Part shown: positions 31,806 to 43,170 of the stretch, one piece after another
Position numbering within the stretch: position 1 is the first letter of the stretch
How the letters are laid out: each line of letters begins with the position of its first letter
DNA from: Diplolepis rosae
Lineage: Eukaryota; Arthropoda; Insecta; Hymenoptera; Diplolepididae
NCBI GenBank assembly: GCA_030998225.1
Contig: JAPYXD010000555.1
Span: forward strand, 3,472,001-3,536,000
Length of the DNA: 64,000 bases
Direction: 5' to 3'
The notes under the pieces: generated by a model
Database searches by the model: none
What the model was told of the DNA's origin: nothing
The model's input: the letters and a program-made list of their open reading frames with translations, nothing else
Made by a program: the position numbers and the translations under genes

Positions 31806-32716
31806 CACGGAGAAAAATGGATATTGAAAAGTAGATATTCAAATAAGAGATATTCATCCATAATATCTAGATATTGACACGCAATATTAAAATTTTTTTT
31901 TCAATATATAAGATTTTTCCGAGAAGTAACATTTGATATTCAAGTTCAATAGTTTAGATATTGAAGCATGAAGTGCGCGCGCATATATATATATATAAAG
32001 GTCATGTGATCACTTTTTTCCGCTCATTGAAATCTGCTTGCATGCTTGCAGCGTGCCGTAAAGAAAAATTTTGAAAGTTTCGTAAAAATTCTAATAAGTG
32101 TTTTCAATGGAATAAAGATCGGGTGTTTAACTTGAGATGCAGTAAGTAAAAGATATAAGTTATATATTTTCTCTATATATGTGGTTTATAGCCGAGAATG
32201 AAATCTAACCTTAGTGTTGAGGTTAATTTTCTAATAAGAACATTAAATTAATTTTAGACATGCCAAATAATGAAAATGAGAGCGAAGTATAAATCTGCTA
32301 TATACTTATGTACATGTTAAAATATAATTAGACTTTTTTCTAAAAACTGAATATGTAGTTATTTCATAATCTTTCAAATAATTTTTTGAGTGTCTTAAAC
32401 ATTGAGCTGTAATATCTATAACTTACCTTTTCAGTATACCTGATATTGATGTTAAATATCTGAGATATTCAACTTCAGTACCTCAGACATTCAAGTTTAC
32501 TAACGAGGATATTCAGAAGTTTAGTATCTTGAATAATCATTTTTAATATCTGAGATAATCAAGCTCAATATCTGAGATACTGGTGGTTAATATCTTTTTT
32601 TCAATATCTGCAAGCATTGAAGTAGAACATCTAAATGTTTGTCACATAGTTGAATGCTACTGACATTGTGCCTCAATATCTAGATTTTAATGGGTCAATA
32701 TCCATTTTTCTCCGTG
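31806..32716 (-). mobile_element. CACGGAGAAAAATGGATATT element, copy 2 (911 bp, inverted)
   Basis: This is the reverse-complement relative of 14421-15354, full length with both ends intact. The order of words and the central core (GCATGAAGTGCGCGCGCATA, AAGGTCATGTGATCACTTTT, GTGGTTTATAGCCGAGAATG) matches. The copies differ by scattered substitutions and small indels. Confidence 0.8.
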
Positions 32717-32773
32717 TGATACAGTTTTTAATACACAATTGCTAAATAACTAAATATCATCGATTGTGTATCA

Positions 32774-32905
32774 CACTGTTAAAAACCTTATTAATTTTAA
32801 TATACTTTAATATACAAGTGGTGAATTAAAATTAGTAGATTTGTATATTATGAAAAATTAATATACGTTCATAATTAATTTATTAACTTTTCAATCAAAA
32901 TATAT
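32774..32905. mobile_element. CACTGTTA-family element fragment
   Basis: The run CACTGTTAAAAACCTTATTA, ACTTTAATATACAAGTGGTG and TAGATTTGTATATTATGAAA is the inverse of the right half of 21238-21508. The shared sequence continues outward through ATCATCGATTGTGTATCA. The other end is lost. Confidence 0.5.
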
Positions 32906-32907
32906 TA

Positions 32908-33279
32908 CACATAAAAGAATCATTTACCTTTTTATACCATTTATTATATCCAATTGATTTTTAATATTTATAGACTACATTGAGAAAACAGTTTTTTTGA
33001 TATAAGATCAAAGAAAAAATTTCTTTAAATTAAAGAAAGTTTTGTTGATTCAAACAACTTTTCTTTGATGTAAACAAATCTATTTCTTTGGATCAAAAAA
33101 CATTTTTTTAAATTAACAAAACTTTCTTTAATTTAAAGAAATTTTTTCTTTGACCTTATATATCAAAGAAATGTTTCTTTCATTCAAAGAAACTGTTTTC
33201 TCAATGTAGTCTCTATAAATGTTAATAATCAATTGGATATAATAAGTGGTATAAAAAAGTAAATGAATCTTTTATGTGT
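32908..33279. mobile_element. Palindrome with a TTTGATTCAAAG element at its centre
   Basis: The outer arms CACATAAAAGAATCATTTAC and GTAAATGAATCTTTTATGTG pair over about 70 bp each. Between them at 32977-33207 lies a word-built element with ends ATTGAGAAAACAG and CTGTTTTCTCAAT. Either the element inserted into an older palindrome or the whole is one element with composite arms. Confidence 0.6.
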
Positions 33280-34007
33280 TCAAAAACAAACTGAATCACA
33301 GGTAAAAGTCTTCCTGAACAAGATATGCCGTTGCAGGTACAGGTTTACAAACTAATCGGGACAGAAATGGGCTTATAAGCTTAAATGGGAACGCGAATTG
33401 AATGTGGACGTTCTATGGACGCTCTAACTCGCGTGGGAGTTACTGTTCTTTATTAAAATCAGACACGCTGCGACTGGTAATGACCGTAGTGTATGGCATT
33501 ACTAAATTGTACGAGGTCGCACCCACGGAAATCAGTTTAGTTATGGTTTATGCCAGATATCCATCTGGTACCGTCAACGAGTATATAAGGATATTAGAAT
33601 AGGGAAATGGTACCAATGGACACAAAAGCGGGCAAGGTTGCGAATATAAATCATCTAAAAATAGCAAAGGGTCACATGCACGTCGCTGCATGATTGCAAT
33701 TTGAGTGTCACAGACCGATTTTGCATCAGGTTTTCTAAAGACCAAGAAATAGTTATAGATCTTTATTAATGTTTAACCGTATTTTAAATAAACAGATCAT
33801 TTTTAATGTTGAAATCTGTATAAATAAAATAAATAAAATAATTAAATAATTACTTAATCATTGTTATTTTGAAGTTAGAATTCAATGATCATTGAAATAA
33901 TAACAATAGAGGAATAAATATCATAACGACTAGAGCTTGAATTCCCTGCTGAGCTTAGTTAATTTAAAGAAAACTAATTATTCCTCATAATATTTGTTAC
34001 ATTTGAC
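33280..34007. other. Intergenic DNA, less AT-rich patch without a recognised gene
   Basis: The stretch 33300-33740 is less AT-rich and holds a 66-codon plus-strand frame (33402-33602) and a 65-codon minus-strand one. Neither shows a known motif or convincing splice sites. It could be an old element or a non-coding conserved patch. Confidence 0.3.
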
Positions 34008-34376
34008 ATTGGGCTGAAGTTTGTAACGTCTCATGTGACGAATTTTTTTTTCGTTGTATTATCTCCAAAACAATAAAAAATATGCGGAATAGTGATTTTT
34101 GACAAAAACAACATTTTTTAAAGTAAAAAAAAAAATTTTTAAGTGTGACAAAAACAAACTTTTTGTGGAGAAACACATTAAATTATCTCGGGAACTAAAA
34201 AAGAGACATACATATGGACTTTACTTTTTGATTGCAGTCACATAGTGGTACAATAAAAAAATATAAATTAAAAACTGAGATTATGGAGCGAAACTAAAAT
34301 TAGCAAAGTTTGACCAAAGCAAGAGATTTTGGATGAACTTGGTAAATTATCTCGCAAGCTAAAACAAAGACATATA
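34008..34376. repeat. Dispersed repeat unit (GGGCTGAAGTTTGTAACG), left part
   Basis: TTGGGCTGAAGTTTGTAACG, TCATGTGACGAATTTTTTTT and CAAAAATCACTATT-type sequence in reverse recur at 43790-44015. Within this block a sub-unit of about 130 bp is repeated: TAAATTATCTCGGGAACTAA to GTTTGACCAAAGCAA, then AAATTATCTCGCAAGCTAAA. The second sub-unit is split by the mariner insertion and, further on, by the GCGC-type repeat. Confidence 0.6.
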
Positions 34377-34936
34377 CTACTGTGATCAAATTGAAAGATG
34401 AATTTTGTTATAAAATGAAAAATCTTTATTTATTTATCCAAATCAATTTCATCCCCTTCAAAGTAATCCCCTTCCGATATAATGCACTTATGCCAACGTT
34501 TTTTCCAATCGTCGAAACACTTGTTAAATTCGATTTCCGGAATTGCCTTCAGAGCCTTCAGCGATTCGGTTTTTATCTCCTCAATCGAGTCAAAACGGCG
34601 TCCCCGGAGCGGTCTCTTGAGTTTGCTGAACAACCAGAAGTCACACGGAGCTAAATCAGGTGAATACGGTGGTTGCGGAACGATATTTGTTGAAGTTTTG
34701 ACGAAATGATCGCGTAAAACCAGTGCCGTGTGTGATGGTGCATTATCATGCCAAGAGTTGCTGTCCCATAAATCAGGCCTTTTTCTGCGAACAGCTTCAC
34801 ACTAATGAATATTTTGATGTGAAATTTGGCACAGATGTCACTAACAGTACTACCAACTTATGGAAAAAAAAATTTCAGCTTCGAAAATCCCGGGAAGTTT
34901 AAATTTAAAATTCACCTTTCAATTTGATCACAGTAG
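34377..34936 (-). mobile_element. mariner element, internally deleted
   Basis: 560 bp flanked by TA (34375-34376 and 34937-34938). The ends CTACTGTGATCAAATTGAAA and TTTCAATTTGATCACAGTAG are perfect inverted repeats. A minus-strand remnant of the transposase C-terminus is inside. A full mariner is about 1.3 kb, so more than half, including the DNA-binding part, is missing. It sits within a second copy of the 34008-type sub-unit, whose halves resume on either side. Confidence 0.85.
34430..34820 (-). pseudogene. mariner transposase, C-terminal fragment
   Basis: Reading the minus strand from about 34820 downward shows the DDE-region end of a mariner transposase: LLAWHDNAPSHTAL-like sequence with the second catalytic Asp (HDNAPSH), then YSPDLAPCDFWLF with the third, then FSKLKRPLRGRRF and a C-terminal helix to the stop at 34430. 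An uninterrupted frame with an ATG exists only for 34430-34633. The first catalytic Asp and the helix-turn-helix domains are absent, so no activity is expected. Confidence 0.8.
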
Positions 34937-34987
34937 TATATACTCTTCGATTTTTAATTGAAGTCACACAGAGTTACAATAGAAAAA

Positions 34988-36163
34988 AGTCATTTTTCAC
35001 ATAAAACCAATACCTTCTCATCCATGATGAGAATGTAAAAATCTGCCCGCTTCGCGGGCACATTCTCATCGCGCGCTTCGCTCGCAAGTTTGAGCGCGCC
35101 TAGGGCGCGCGATTCGATCGTCGCGCTTCACGCTCGGTCTTGTGCTCTTCGCATACATTTAAGTTTATTTCTTATAATTTGATACTGAAGCTCAAACCAA
35201 TTTTATAATTGGTTAATATTAATTGTTGATAATATTACAGATGATGTGAATTACACATTTTCTCAGAGTCACTCTATTTCTTTTTGAATTTAAGTGAAAC
35301 AGGAGATTCAATTTATTTAAGGCTCTATCAGCCTTAAGGAACACATTCTCATCATGTCGCTCGCGCTTCGCGCTCGATTTTCTGTACACATTTCAGTAAC
35401 TTTTTAATAAATTACATAGTTAAAATAATTTATTTTCTTCCAAATCTCTCAAAAAGAAAAAAACAGTCGTAGACTTTATTTAAGGAACAATTTTGCAGAA
35501 CAACGCTTATTTCGTATCTCACATATTTTGGTGAAAAAAATCGAATTTTTTTAATATTAAAAATCAAAACATAAAATATACATCCTGTCCCGAAATGTCT
35601 TAATGAGAATTTCTAAACCTCATTTAGGCAAACAATTTTCCATCTAAACGTTTCTTTTGTATTACACATATTTTGTCTAAAAAATGCAATTTTTGGATTT
35701 TAACCGTATTTTTTGGAATTGAAACGAAAAATATGTTTTATCAGAAACTGCGTCAGACAAAATTTGTAGATCTTTTTGAAACGAACAACTGTATTCTTAC
35801 GTTTTTTTCATATTTTACATATTATTGTTAAAAAATTGAATTTTGGATTTTCAATAGTTTTTTTTTTAATTTAAAGAAAAATATGCATCTTATGAAAAAA
35901 TGTTACAATTCAAATTTGTAGGTCTTTATGTAGAAAATAATATTGTATCATAACGTTTTTTCGTATCTCGTATAATTTAACTGGAAAATGGAATTTTGAT
36001 ATTGACTTTTTTTGAATTTGAATATGCTGTAACATTTCTAACACTTTCGTAAAAACCATTTTTTCTGACTCAGGGGGTCTCAAAACGTAAAGATTTGATG
36101 AAAATTTCGAAAGTCATTTTTCACATAAAACCAATACCTTCTCATCCATGATGAGAATGTAAA
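34988..36163. repeat. GCGCGAAGCGCG-type repeat with identical direct ends
   Basis: About 1.18 kb inserted in the 34008-type repeat. The same stretch of about 54 bp (GTCATTTTTCACATAAAACC, then CTTCTCATCCATGATGAGAA and TGTAAAAA) stands at both ends, at 34988-35040 and 36110-36163, in the same orientation. Between them are TGCCCGCTTCGCGGGCA, GCGCGCTTCGCTCGC, GCGCGCCTAGGGCGCGCG, then long AT-rich sequence matching 61460-62775 in reverse and 57860-58556. TTCTCATCCATGATGAGAA forms a hairpin near the end. No transposase is seen. Confidence 0.65.
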
Positions 36164-36878
36164 AATAAATCAAAAATTGAGATAGCGGAGCGAAACAAAA
36201 ATTATCAAAGTTTGACCAAAGCAACTTTGGTAATTTTGGTACCATTCCACAAACTCAATTTTTAATATTAATAAATGATAGACTATGTAAATTACTGAAT
36301 TTAATTCCATGATTTGATACCGTGACTTTTCTCTAAATTGATTAATCAGAAAGTTATTCACTGTAACACCGATCTAATGAAGAAAATAATTTGTTTTTTT
36401 TATTAAACAAACTAAAAGAAGTCACAGGATATGTCTCAGCATGTCTTTTATCATTTTCCACAATTCAAGAATAAACCAAATTAATAATTATTTTTTAAAA
36501 TTCAACTTAACTCATTTCGTTGTTTAAAAAAATTAATTTCTTTGCACTTTAAAAATATTTTTTGATGGTATAAAGGTTAAACTTGTGTTTTTATCTATTC
36601 AGGAATGGAAATCAATTATAATACTGCATTTAATCATGATACATACATAATTACTTTATTGTGATAACGAACTATTTTTAGTAAAAATTGTCTGCATATT
36701 ACATAATTTTAAATATTAAAGACTGCGGATATATCGCACCAGTTAAAATTTAGACGAGAAATATTATCATTGTGGCAATTTATAAAGATAAAACATGAAG
36801 TTTTTATTAGTTTCTATAAAAAATTTAGAAATAAACAAGTTTTTTTATTTTTGTTAACAATTCTAAATTAGATATCAG
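36164..36878. other. End of a repeat, then intergenic DNA
   Basis: 36164-36240 completes the interrupted sub-unit (ATTGAGATAGCGGAGCGAAA, AAAGTTTGACCAAAGCAA). The remainder is AT-rich without a supported feature. Confidence 0.4.
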
Positions 36879-37744
36879 TTAAAGGGATCCGCCACCTTTA
36901 ATATTTTTATTTTTTTAGTTTAAACTTTCCTTATCATTTTTTTTATTTTTAGTACCTTTATTTAAAAGGTTTTTTTTTTTAAATTCGAGCACCTTTATGT
37001 ATTTTTAAACTAAAAATTTTGAGTTTTTTTACTTTGAATTTACTTTTTTGTTTTCTAACCAATTGTCATGATTCTTTCTTTATTTTGTTCCTTATAATGT
37101 GTAGCAACTTTTGGTGTATGGAAAATAAGGTAACATGGCTGGAAAAAAGTTACAAATAAAATTAAATTAAAAAATTAATAAAAATATCCCAAAATATAAA
37201 AAAAAAATTTGTAGTTATTTTGTTAGCTAGAGTGCTTTTCAAATCCAAAAATATTGATAATATAACAAAGAATAAGTGGTTTTCCCTAAATTCCTAATAT
37301 TTTTTAGAATTATTATTATGAAATGAAACATATATTGCTACACAAAATATTGCAACAAACCCAGAAAATCACAACTTGTGGAAAACCGAGTTTAAAGTAA
37401 TCTTGTAGTGAAGCCTTAATATTCACTATCAAAAATGAAGGCAATATATATATTGTGTTTTTATAGGGATACCCGTTATTTATTATTTTTCATATAATTC
37501 AGAAATATTAGTAAAGAAATAAAAAAAACTATTTTATATAAAAAGCTAATTATCGCTAAAATCGCGTTATTCGTAAATCGTAGTAACTATTAATTTTATT
37601 TATTTTTCCAAGAAAAAAAAATCAGATTGCTCTAAAAATTTACACACTTACTCAAAAAAGTATAGAGAATAAAAAAATTAAGTTTTTTTGGAAAATGTCA
37701 AAGAAATAAAAAATATAACATTTAAAGATGGCGGATCCCCTTAA
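36879..37744. mobile_element. TTAA element, GGGGATCCGCC family
   Basis: 866 bp from TTAA to TTAA. The left end TTAAAGGGATCCGCCACC and right end GATGGCGGATCCCCTTAA are inverted. The inner arms pair AATATTTTTATTTTTTTAG with mirrored AT-rich sequence. Non-coding. Confidence 0.75.
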
Positions 37745-38037
37745 CTAAAGGTTACCAAACGCTTTATTCTCGACTAACTTGTAAGAATAAAAGCACAATG
37801 AAGGCACATTTGTACATCGGGGAAAGCGTCTTATTATTGAAAGTTTGAGATAATTGATGGCATGACACTGACCTAAAAGAGTTTACGTGGGATGCTATTA
37901 TTATGTGTCAGTTATCTATTAAACAAACATAAAATAAAATCGAATCTCAACCTTGATCTCACTAATTCAAGGTGTTAATTACTTGTTATTTTATGTTATC
38001 AGACTCTCTTTGTAAGAGATAGGATCTCAGTATTATA
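37745..38037. other. Intergenic DNA upstream of the GPCR coding start
   Basis: No clear TATA box, initiator or conserved element is visible. The promoter of the GPCR gene probably lies further upstream, because an acceptor site precedes its first coding exon. Confidence 0.3.
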
Positions 38038-38228
38038 CACTGAGAAAAAAAATGCTATTGAATCAATAGCATTTCTTCCCAAAAGAATGTATATCACGGA
38101 TTCAAATCATTATGCTATATAGAATTAGTAACATATTTATTGGTTCTTGTAGTATATTTTTATGAATTCATAGTATACATGTTTTTGGAAAGAAATCCTT
38201 TTGATTCAATAGCATTTTTTTCTCAGTG
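38038..38228. mobile_element. Word-built element CACTGAGAAAAAAAATGCTATTG, copy 2
   Basis: 191 bp with ends CACTGAGAAAAAAAATGCTA and TAGCATTTTTTTCTCAGTG. The interior relates to 18433-18627 (TTATGCTATATAGAATTAGT, TTTATTGGTTCTTGTAGTAT). It lies about 80 bp before the splice acceptor of the first coding exon of the GPCR gene. Confidence 0.75.
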
Positions 38229-38326
38229 TAGTCTACAATCTACATTTCTCATTCTCATTCTTATTATTATTATCTGTATAATAAAATACCGTTTTTTGTA
38301 TTTTAGGAGCGTGGAATCATTTATGA

Positions 38327-38511
38327 ATGGATGGAGGTTCGACGGAGAAGTTGGGTGGAGAATTGGGAGCGAGCCTGGAAGATTTGGAGGAATGGAAGAC
38401 CAACTCCAGGATCGTAATCTGGAGTCTTGTGCTCTTTGGCTCGCTTATCCTAAATGCCACCCTCCTCCTGGCTTTCCTAAAACGACCTGGACTTCGCACA
38501 ATTTCCAACAG
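38327..38511 (+). CDS. Class A GPCR, first coding exon (helix 1)
   Basis: This exon encodes the N-terminus and transmembrane helix 1: a short acidic extracellular start (about 26 residues), then RIVIWSLVLFGSLILNATLL and AFLKRPGLRTISNR, where KRPGLRT is the first intracellular loop. The ATG at 38327 follows directly on an in-frame TGA (38324-38326), so it is the natural start. A polypyrimidine-AG acceptor ends at 38306 (TTTTTTGTATTTTAG), which implies at least one upstream non-coding exon. The exon ends AACAG with donor GTAAAA at 38512. The split codon AG+A (Arg) joins to the exon at 45893 and restores ISNRFVMNLAASNL, the classic loop 1 to helix 2 passage. An overlapping longer frame (38140-38520) is not the coding one. 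Confidence 0.85.
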
Positions 38512-38630
38512 GTAAAATAAATGTTTCATTATTTGTAAAAATTTTGAGGAATTTCAAATTTAAATGACTATTTTGATCGATTGAAAATATAAAAGAGCTT
38601 TTTTATCTGGAAAAGAATAGAAGTTAATAG

Positions 38631-39288
38631 TTCAGGTAGTTCGTCCATGAAAATTAGACCTTAGGCAGAAATAGATAATTTTATACTTTTAAGAATAACA
38701 ATATTATTATTGAAGGGCTAATTTTTTAAAGAGAAAAGATTATTTTCAATGAAAACAAATAATGTATTTAACAAATTATATTTTTGCCGAATTTTTTTCC
38801 TTATCGCTTCATACTAAATTTTACAAAATGATGCAATTCTAATAAATTACGAATCATTTTTTCAGGAAAAAGAATCTTTACAACTTTACCGCTTCCAATT
38901 TTTGGAAATAAATTCTTTAATGGCTGAAACTATTAAAAATCAATTTTCCAAGACAACATTTTTATAAACAAATTGCTGAGTTTGGTAATAAATTATTCAT
39001 TTAAAAAAATTGGAAATGGTTAAGTTATAGAGAATCTTTTTCCTGATAAAATGATCCGTGATTTATTGGAATCACATCATTTTTTTAAATTTGGTATGAA
39101 GCGATAAGAAAAAAAGTCCAGGTAAAAATAAAATTTGTTAAATGCATTATTTTTTTGTTTCAAATGTTTTTTTTAGAAAATAATCTCTTTTCTTTTAAAT
39201 GACCTCTTTAGTAATAATATTGTTATTCTTGATAGCAAAATTATGAATTTTTACCTGAGATCTAATTTTCGCGGACGAATTACCTTAA
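38631..39288. mobile_element. TTAA element, GGTAGTTCATCC family, near-full copy
   Basis: 658 bp. The left end is TTCAGGTAGTTCGTCCATG (TTAA mutated to TTCA), the right end GCGGACGAATTACCTTAA. It lacks the nested insert of the 17376 copy and so shows the uninterrupted site (AAATTCTTTAATGGCTG). The interior has two mirrored blocks with GATAAGAAAAAAAG and CTTTTTCCTGA. Confidence 0.7.
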
Positions 39289-42200
39289 GAAATGAATTAG
39301 ATTTTACAATGGCAGAGTGAAATCATTAGTAAGACAAGGACCTGCCAAGATACACTCACGCTTCCTTATTACACCAAGACTCAATTTCCTGATTGCTTTC
39401 GATTTCCCACGTCAATTTTAAAGTCTGAGCTTCCGACTCAGTACTATTTAATTCTGTTTGAGGTAAATTTGTACGTGATCTGAAAATTGATTAAAAAAAT
39501 TTCATCGGATAAAACACATTCAAATAATTAGCCAACTTTTACATGAAGTGCGGTTATAATATTGCATATAAAAATATTAATTATCCATTAACATATCAGG
39601 ATGTAGTTTTACTTAATTATGCCTTCTTTAATATTTTCTAATACAACCTAATCTACTTTTGGTTCAAAAATAACATTATTTTGCATATTTCTGAGAAACG
39701 TACATTGTATAAATTAATTTAGTTCTGGAAATTTTTTATTTTACGATTACGTCACCATGGACTATTTACATAAGAAAAATAATATGTAAAAATAATCTTT
39801 ATTAATAGTTTACATAATTTACACAACAAAAAAAAACAAAAGATTCTTAACATAGCGACTTCGATTTGATAAAGATAAGAGTCAGCGCACCTTTAAAAGC
39901 AACTTTTTTATTTACGTCTATATAAGATATTTATGTTTTTTTAAATATTTTTTTCTACAAAACTGACATTTTTCAAATAATTTTACTCGTATGATTGATA
40001 TTTCATGTCGGCTCTATTATGACTCATTTTCTGCTCTAAAAATTTAGGATATTATCAAAATTTGAAAAATATTTGTATTTAAAAAATACATTTTTTAAAT
40101 AATACTTTTTTGTCAGTTTAAGGGCTGAAGTGATGAAAATCAAAAAAGGCGAATTTTTAAGAATGCGTAGAGGTATCTAAAAACTTGTTTTGTAAGTAGT
40201 CGCTTATCTGGATCGATTTCATAAAGACGATTAGCTAATGCACAACGTAAGAAGGCGTTAAGTGTAAAACATTAAAGTGTTACTTGCAAGACAAATATTG
40301 ATTTATATAGGATTTTATTTAACATTGCTGGGTCACTGTAAATTGGACCATCACAATACTTTACCCCTTGTACATTTTTTAATATAAATTTATTCAAGAT
40401 ATAAATTATTTAATTAATTTCAGTTTGATTCACCGGTATAAATGGTTGATCCCGACCAAATATTCATTAATAATTAATCAGGCACTTGAAATTTTTATTA
40501 ATGTTCGGTATTAATCAAAGTTTTTAGAATAAGCCAGGTGCATGATGATAAATTCTACACAAAAATAATTTAAAAGTGACAAAAACTCGTTTTTTAAAAT
40601 TTTATTATTTTGGTTATGTTGGTAACCGCAAAGTAGCGAGACGCCATCTATAATTCCAATGCGGCTGAAATGAGAACAAACGCAAAGGGGTCGAATGTTT
40701 ACAATTAATTTTAATTTGTGGATAAAGGTGATTTTACGATTGTTTTGTGAAGTTTGGAACAATAAGTAAATGATAAAAATAAATATTTATCGGATACAAA
40801 GTGTTTCTGATAGAATTTTTATAGGATACAACGAAAAACACGTATTCTGTTTAAACTTTTTTACTAAGAAAAAACAAGTATTCCACTATACTATGCAAGT
40901 TTCAAGATGTTATAAGCTTAAATGAACTTATTTTATCGTAAATATAAACTCTGAATAAATTTTTATAATTTTATACATGAAATAGTTACTATTTAAAAAA
41001 TTAGGTTAAAATTCGTATTTCAGTTCTGACCGTCTATTATTCATATTTTTTGTCCATTCTGGGTCAAATTTCTCTCTGATCTTAATTTCTAAAATATCAG
41101 GATATTTTTTAGCTTCTCAGTTAAGGAGAATTACGAACTAAATATTCCACCATTGTTTGACTTATTTTTCTAAAGTATGCATGTCAGAGATCGAATGAGT
41201 CTATTACATTGGAAATATGAGCCGTTTTATGGATTCTAATTACTCCTTAGTACTTTTTTTCCATCTGGAATAGTATTTGTACTCAATATATTGATTTTCT
41301 CTATATCTTTTACTGAGTTTATAAACATATAAAACTAAATATAAAATAGATTCCACACACAATAAAATTCTTTAGTTAAAACAGTTACTCGTAAAAGATC
41401 TAAAAATAATATATGAGGAATAAATTAATCCCTAACTAAATATAGTTAGTGATTTGGTCTCAACTTCCTGAATTTTATTTTATCTCAGATATTCTTCGGA
41501 TATATCCTTATAAATGGTGAATCAATTTTCGTGATATAATCGGTGTTTTCCTTCTTACTGTGATTCCCCTGATCAAAAAAGACTGAATGTTAAAAAGAAT
41601 TCCACTTGGAAAGTGTAAAAACGGTAAAAACATTCAAATCGTTGGCCTTTCCTGTCTATAAAAAAATAAAAGAAGGTTAAAAATATGAGCCTCGATAGCT
41701 TTTCCTTGACAAATCTACATTTGCTTCAAATATTAAAGTCGATAAATAAATTTAATATATTTACTTCTGGTCACCTTGTCATTCCATAATTGCATACATT
41801 TTTATTTTGACATCTTTTTCACTTTGAGTGTTCGTTTGTGGTTAGCTTTGAGTTATTCAGAACTAAGAGGACACGATTCTCTGAAGACGACAGTTATTTC
41901 GAGCTAGATTCATTTTCAACCGAGGTGCACGTTTCCTGGTGAAATGTAGTCTAGCAGAGTTTAGTGTCTACTGTAACTGTATAGTGTAGACTTTACCGCA
42001 CTGCAACTTGCCAAACGATTTATTGCGGTTCACTCGAAAGTCCGTTTCCATGCGGAACGATTTAATTATTACATTTTGCAATCCTTTGGAAATGAGGCAT
42101 TTTAAATTCACAAGCACACTTCATAAAACCAACCAACAAAGCATTCGAGAGTTAATTCAAATTTTCATCCATTAACAATTTTCTGAGAAGCAAACCTATT

Positions 42201-42341
42201 TTAAATCAAATTAAATTATGAAAATAAAATATTATTTGCAATATTTTAGACAAATTTCAAATCGAATAGATATTTCTTTGATAGTTTCGAAATTTCTATA
42301 GATTTAAAATATCTCTATTCAAAATAAAAGAAGTTAATCCC

Positions 42342-42552
42342 TTAAGGCCGTATGGTAGACTCTGACGTCACCAATCATATACGACCGCTTTATAATTAAA
42401 AGAATAATTTAAACAAATTTTCCGGAGAAGACAATAATGCGTTACTTTTTCCTGCTTTGCTGTCTTCTTTGGAAATTATTTTTAAATTATTATTTCATTA
42501 ATAAAGCGATCGTATATAATCGGTAATGACAGACCTTACCACACGACCTTAA
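42342..42552. mobile_element. TTAA element, GGCCGTATGGTAG family, intact
   Basis: 211 bp from TTAA (42342) to TTAA (42549). Ends TTAAGGCCGTATGGTAGAC and CTTACCACACGACCTTAA are imperfect inverted repeats that extend to CGACCGCTTTATAATT and its mirror. The right TTAA is also the left TTAA of the next element. Confidence 0.75.
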
Positions 42553-42832
42553 GACCATGTCTTACTTATCCGATCCCTACCTTACCGACATTTTTTTCGC
42601 CTTTTGCATTTACACATTAATTAAGATATCGAGTTAAAAATTTGAGTAATTGGGTAAAAAGAACTAAGGAACGTTTATCTGCTCCTAAATACTTATAATC
42701 ATAAACGTTCATTACTGCTTTTTACTTAATTACTTAAAGTTTTAACTCGATATCTTGATTAATGTGGAAATGCGAAGGACGAAAAAAAAGTGTCGGTAAG
42801 GTAGGGATCGGATAAGTAAGACATGGCCTTAA
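42549..42832. mobile_element. TTAA element, GGCCATGTCTTAC family, intact
   Basis: 284 bp. TTAAGACCATGTCTTACTTA and TAAGTAAGACATGGCCTTAA form near-perfect inverted repeats that run on through CCGATCCCTACCTTACCGAC to AACGTTTATCTGCTCC, so nearly the whole element folds back. A second copy is at 55831-56167. It shares a TTAA with both neighbours. Confidence 0.8.
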
Positions 42833-43170
42833 GGTAATTCATCCACGAAAATTAGACCTCAGGCAACAATAAATAATTTTGCTTCCAAGAATGGCAAATT
42901 GTTGAATTTGGTAATAAATTATTCATTTTAGAAAATTTGAAACGGTTAAGTTATAGAGAATCTTTTTCCTGAAAAAATTATCCGTGATTTATTAGAATCA
43001 CGTCATTTTTTAAAATTTGGTATGAAGCGATAAGGAAAAAAGTTGGGGTAAAAATAAAATTTGTTAAATGCATTATTTTTTTATGTTTCAGATTTTTTTC
43101 TTGGAAAATAATCTTTTCTCTTTCAAATTATCCATTCAATAATAATATTGCTATTCTTGAAAGCAAAGCA
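42829..43170. mobile_element. TTAA element, GGTAGTTCATCC family, 3'-truncated
   Basis: It starts at the shared TTAA with GGTAATTCATCCACGAAAAT and follows the family to AATAATATTGCTATTCTTGA, then stops matching. The final inverted end is missing. Confidence 0.65.

Noticed and set aside
38140..38520. 126-codon frame overlapping the first GPCR coding exon
   Set aside because: The other frame gives helix 1 and joins in phase to helix 2. This one starts inside a transposable element and has no motif.
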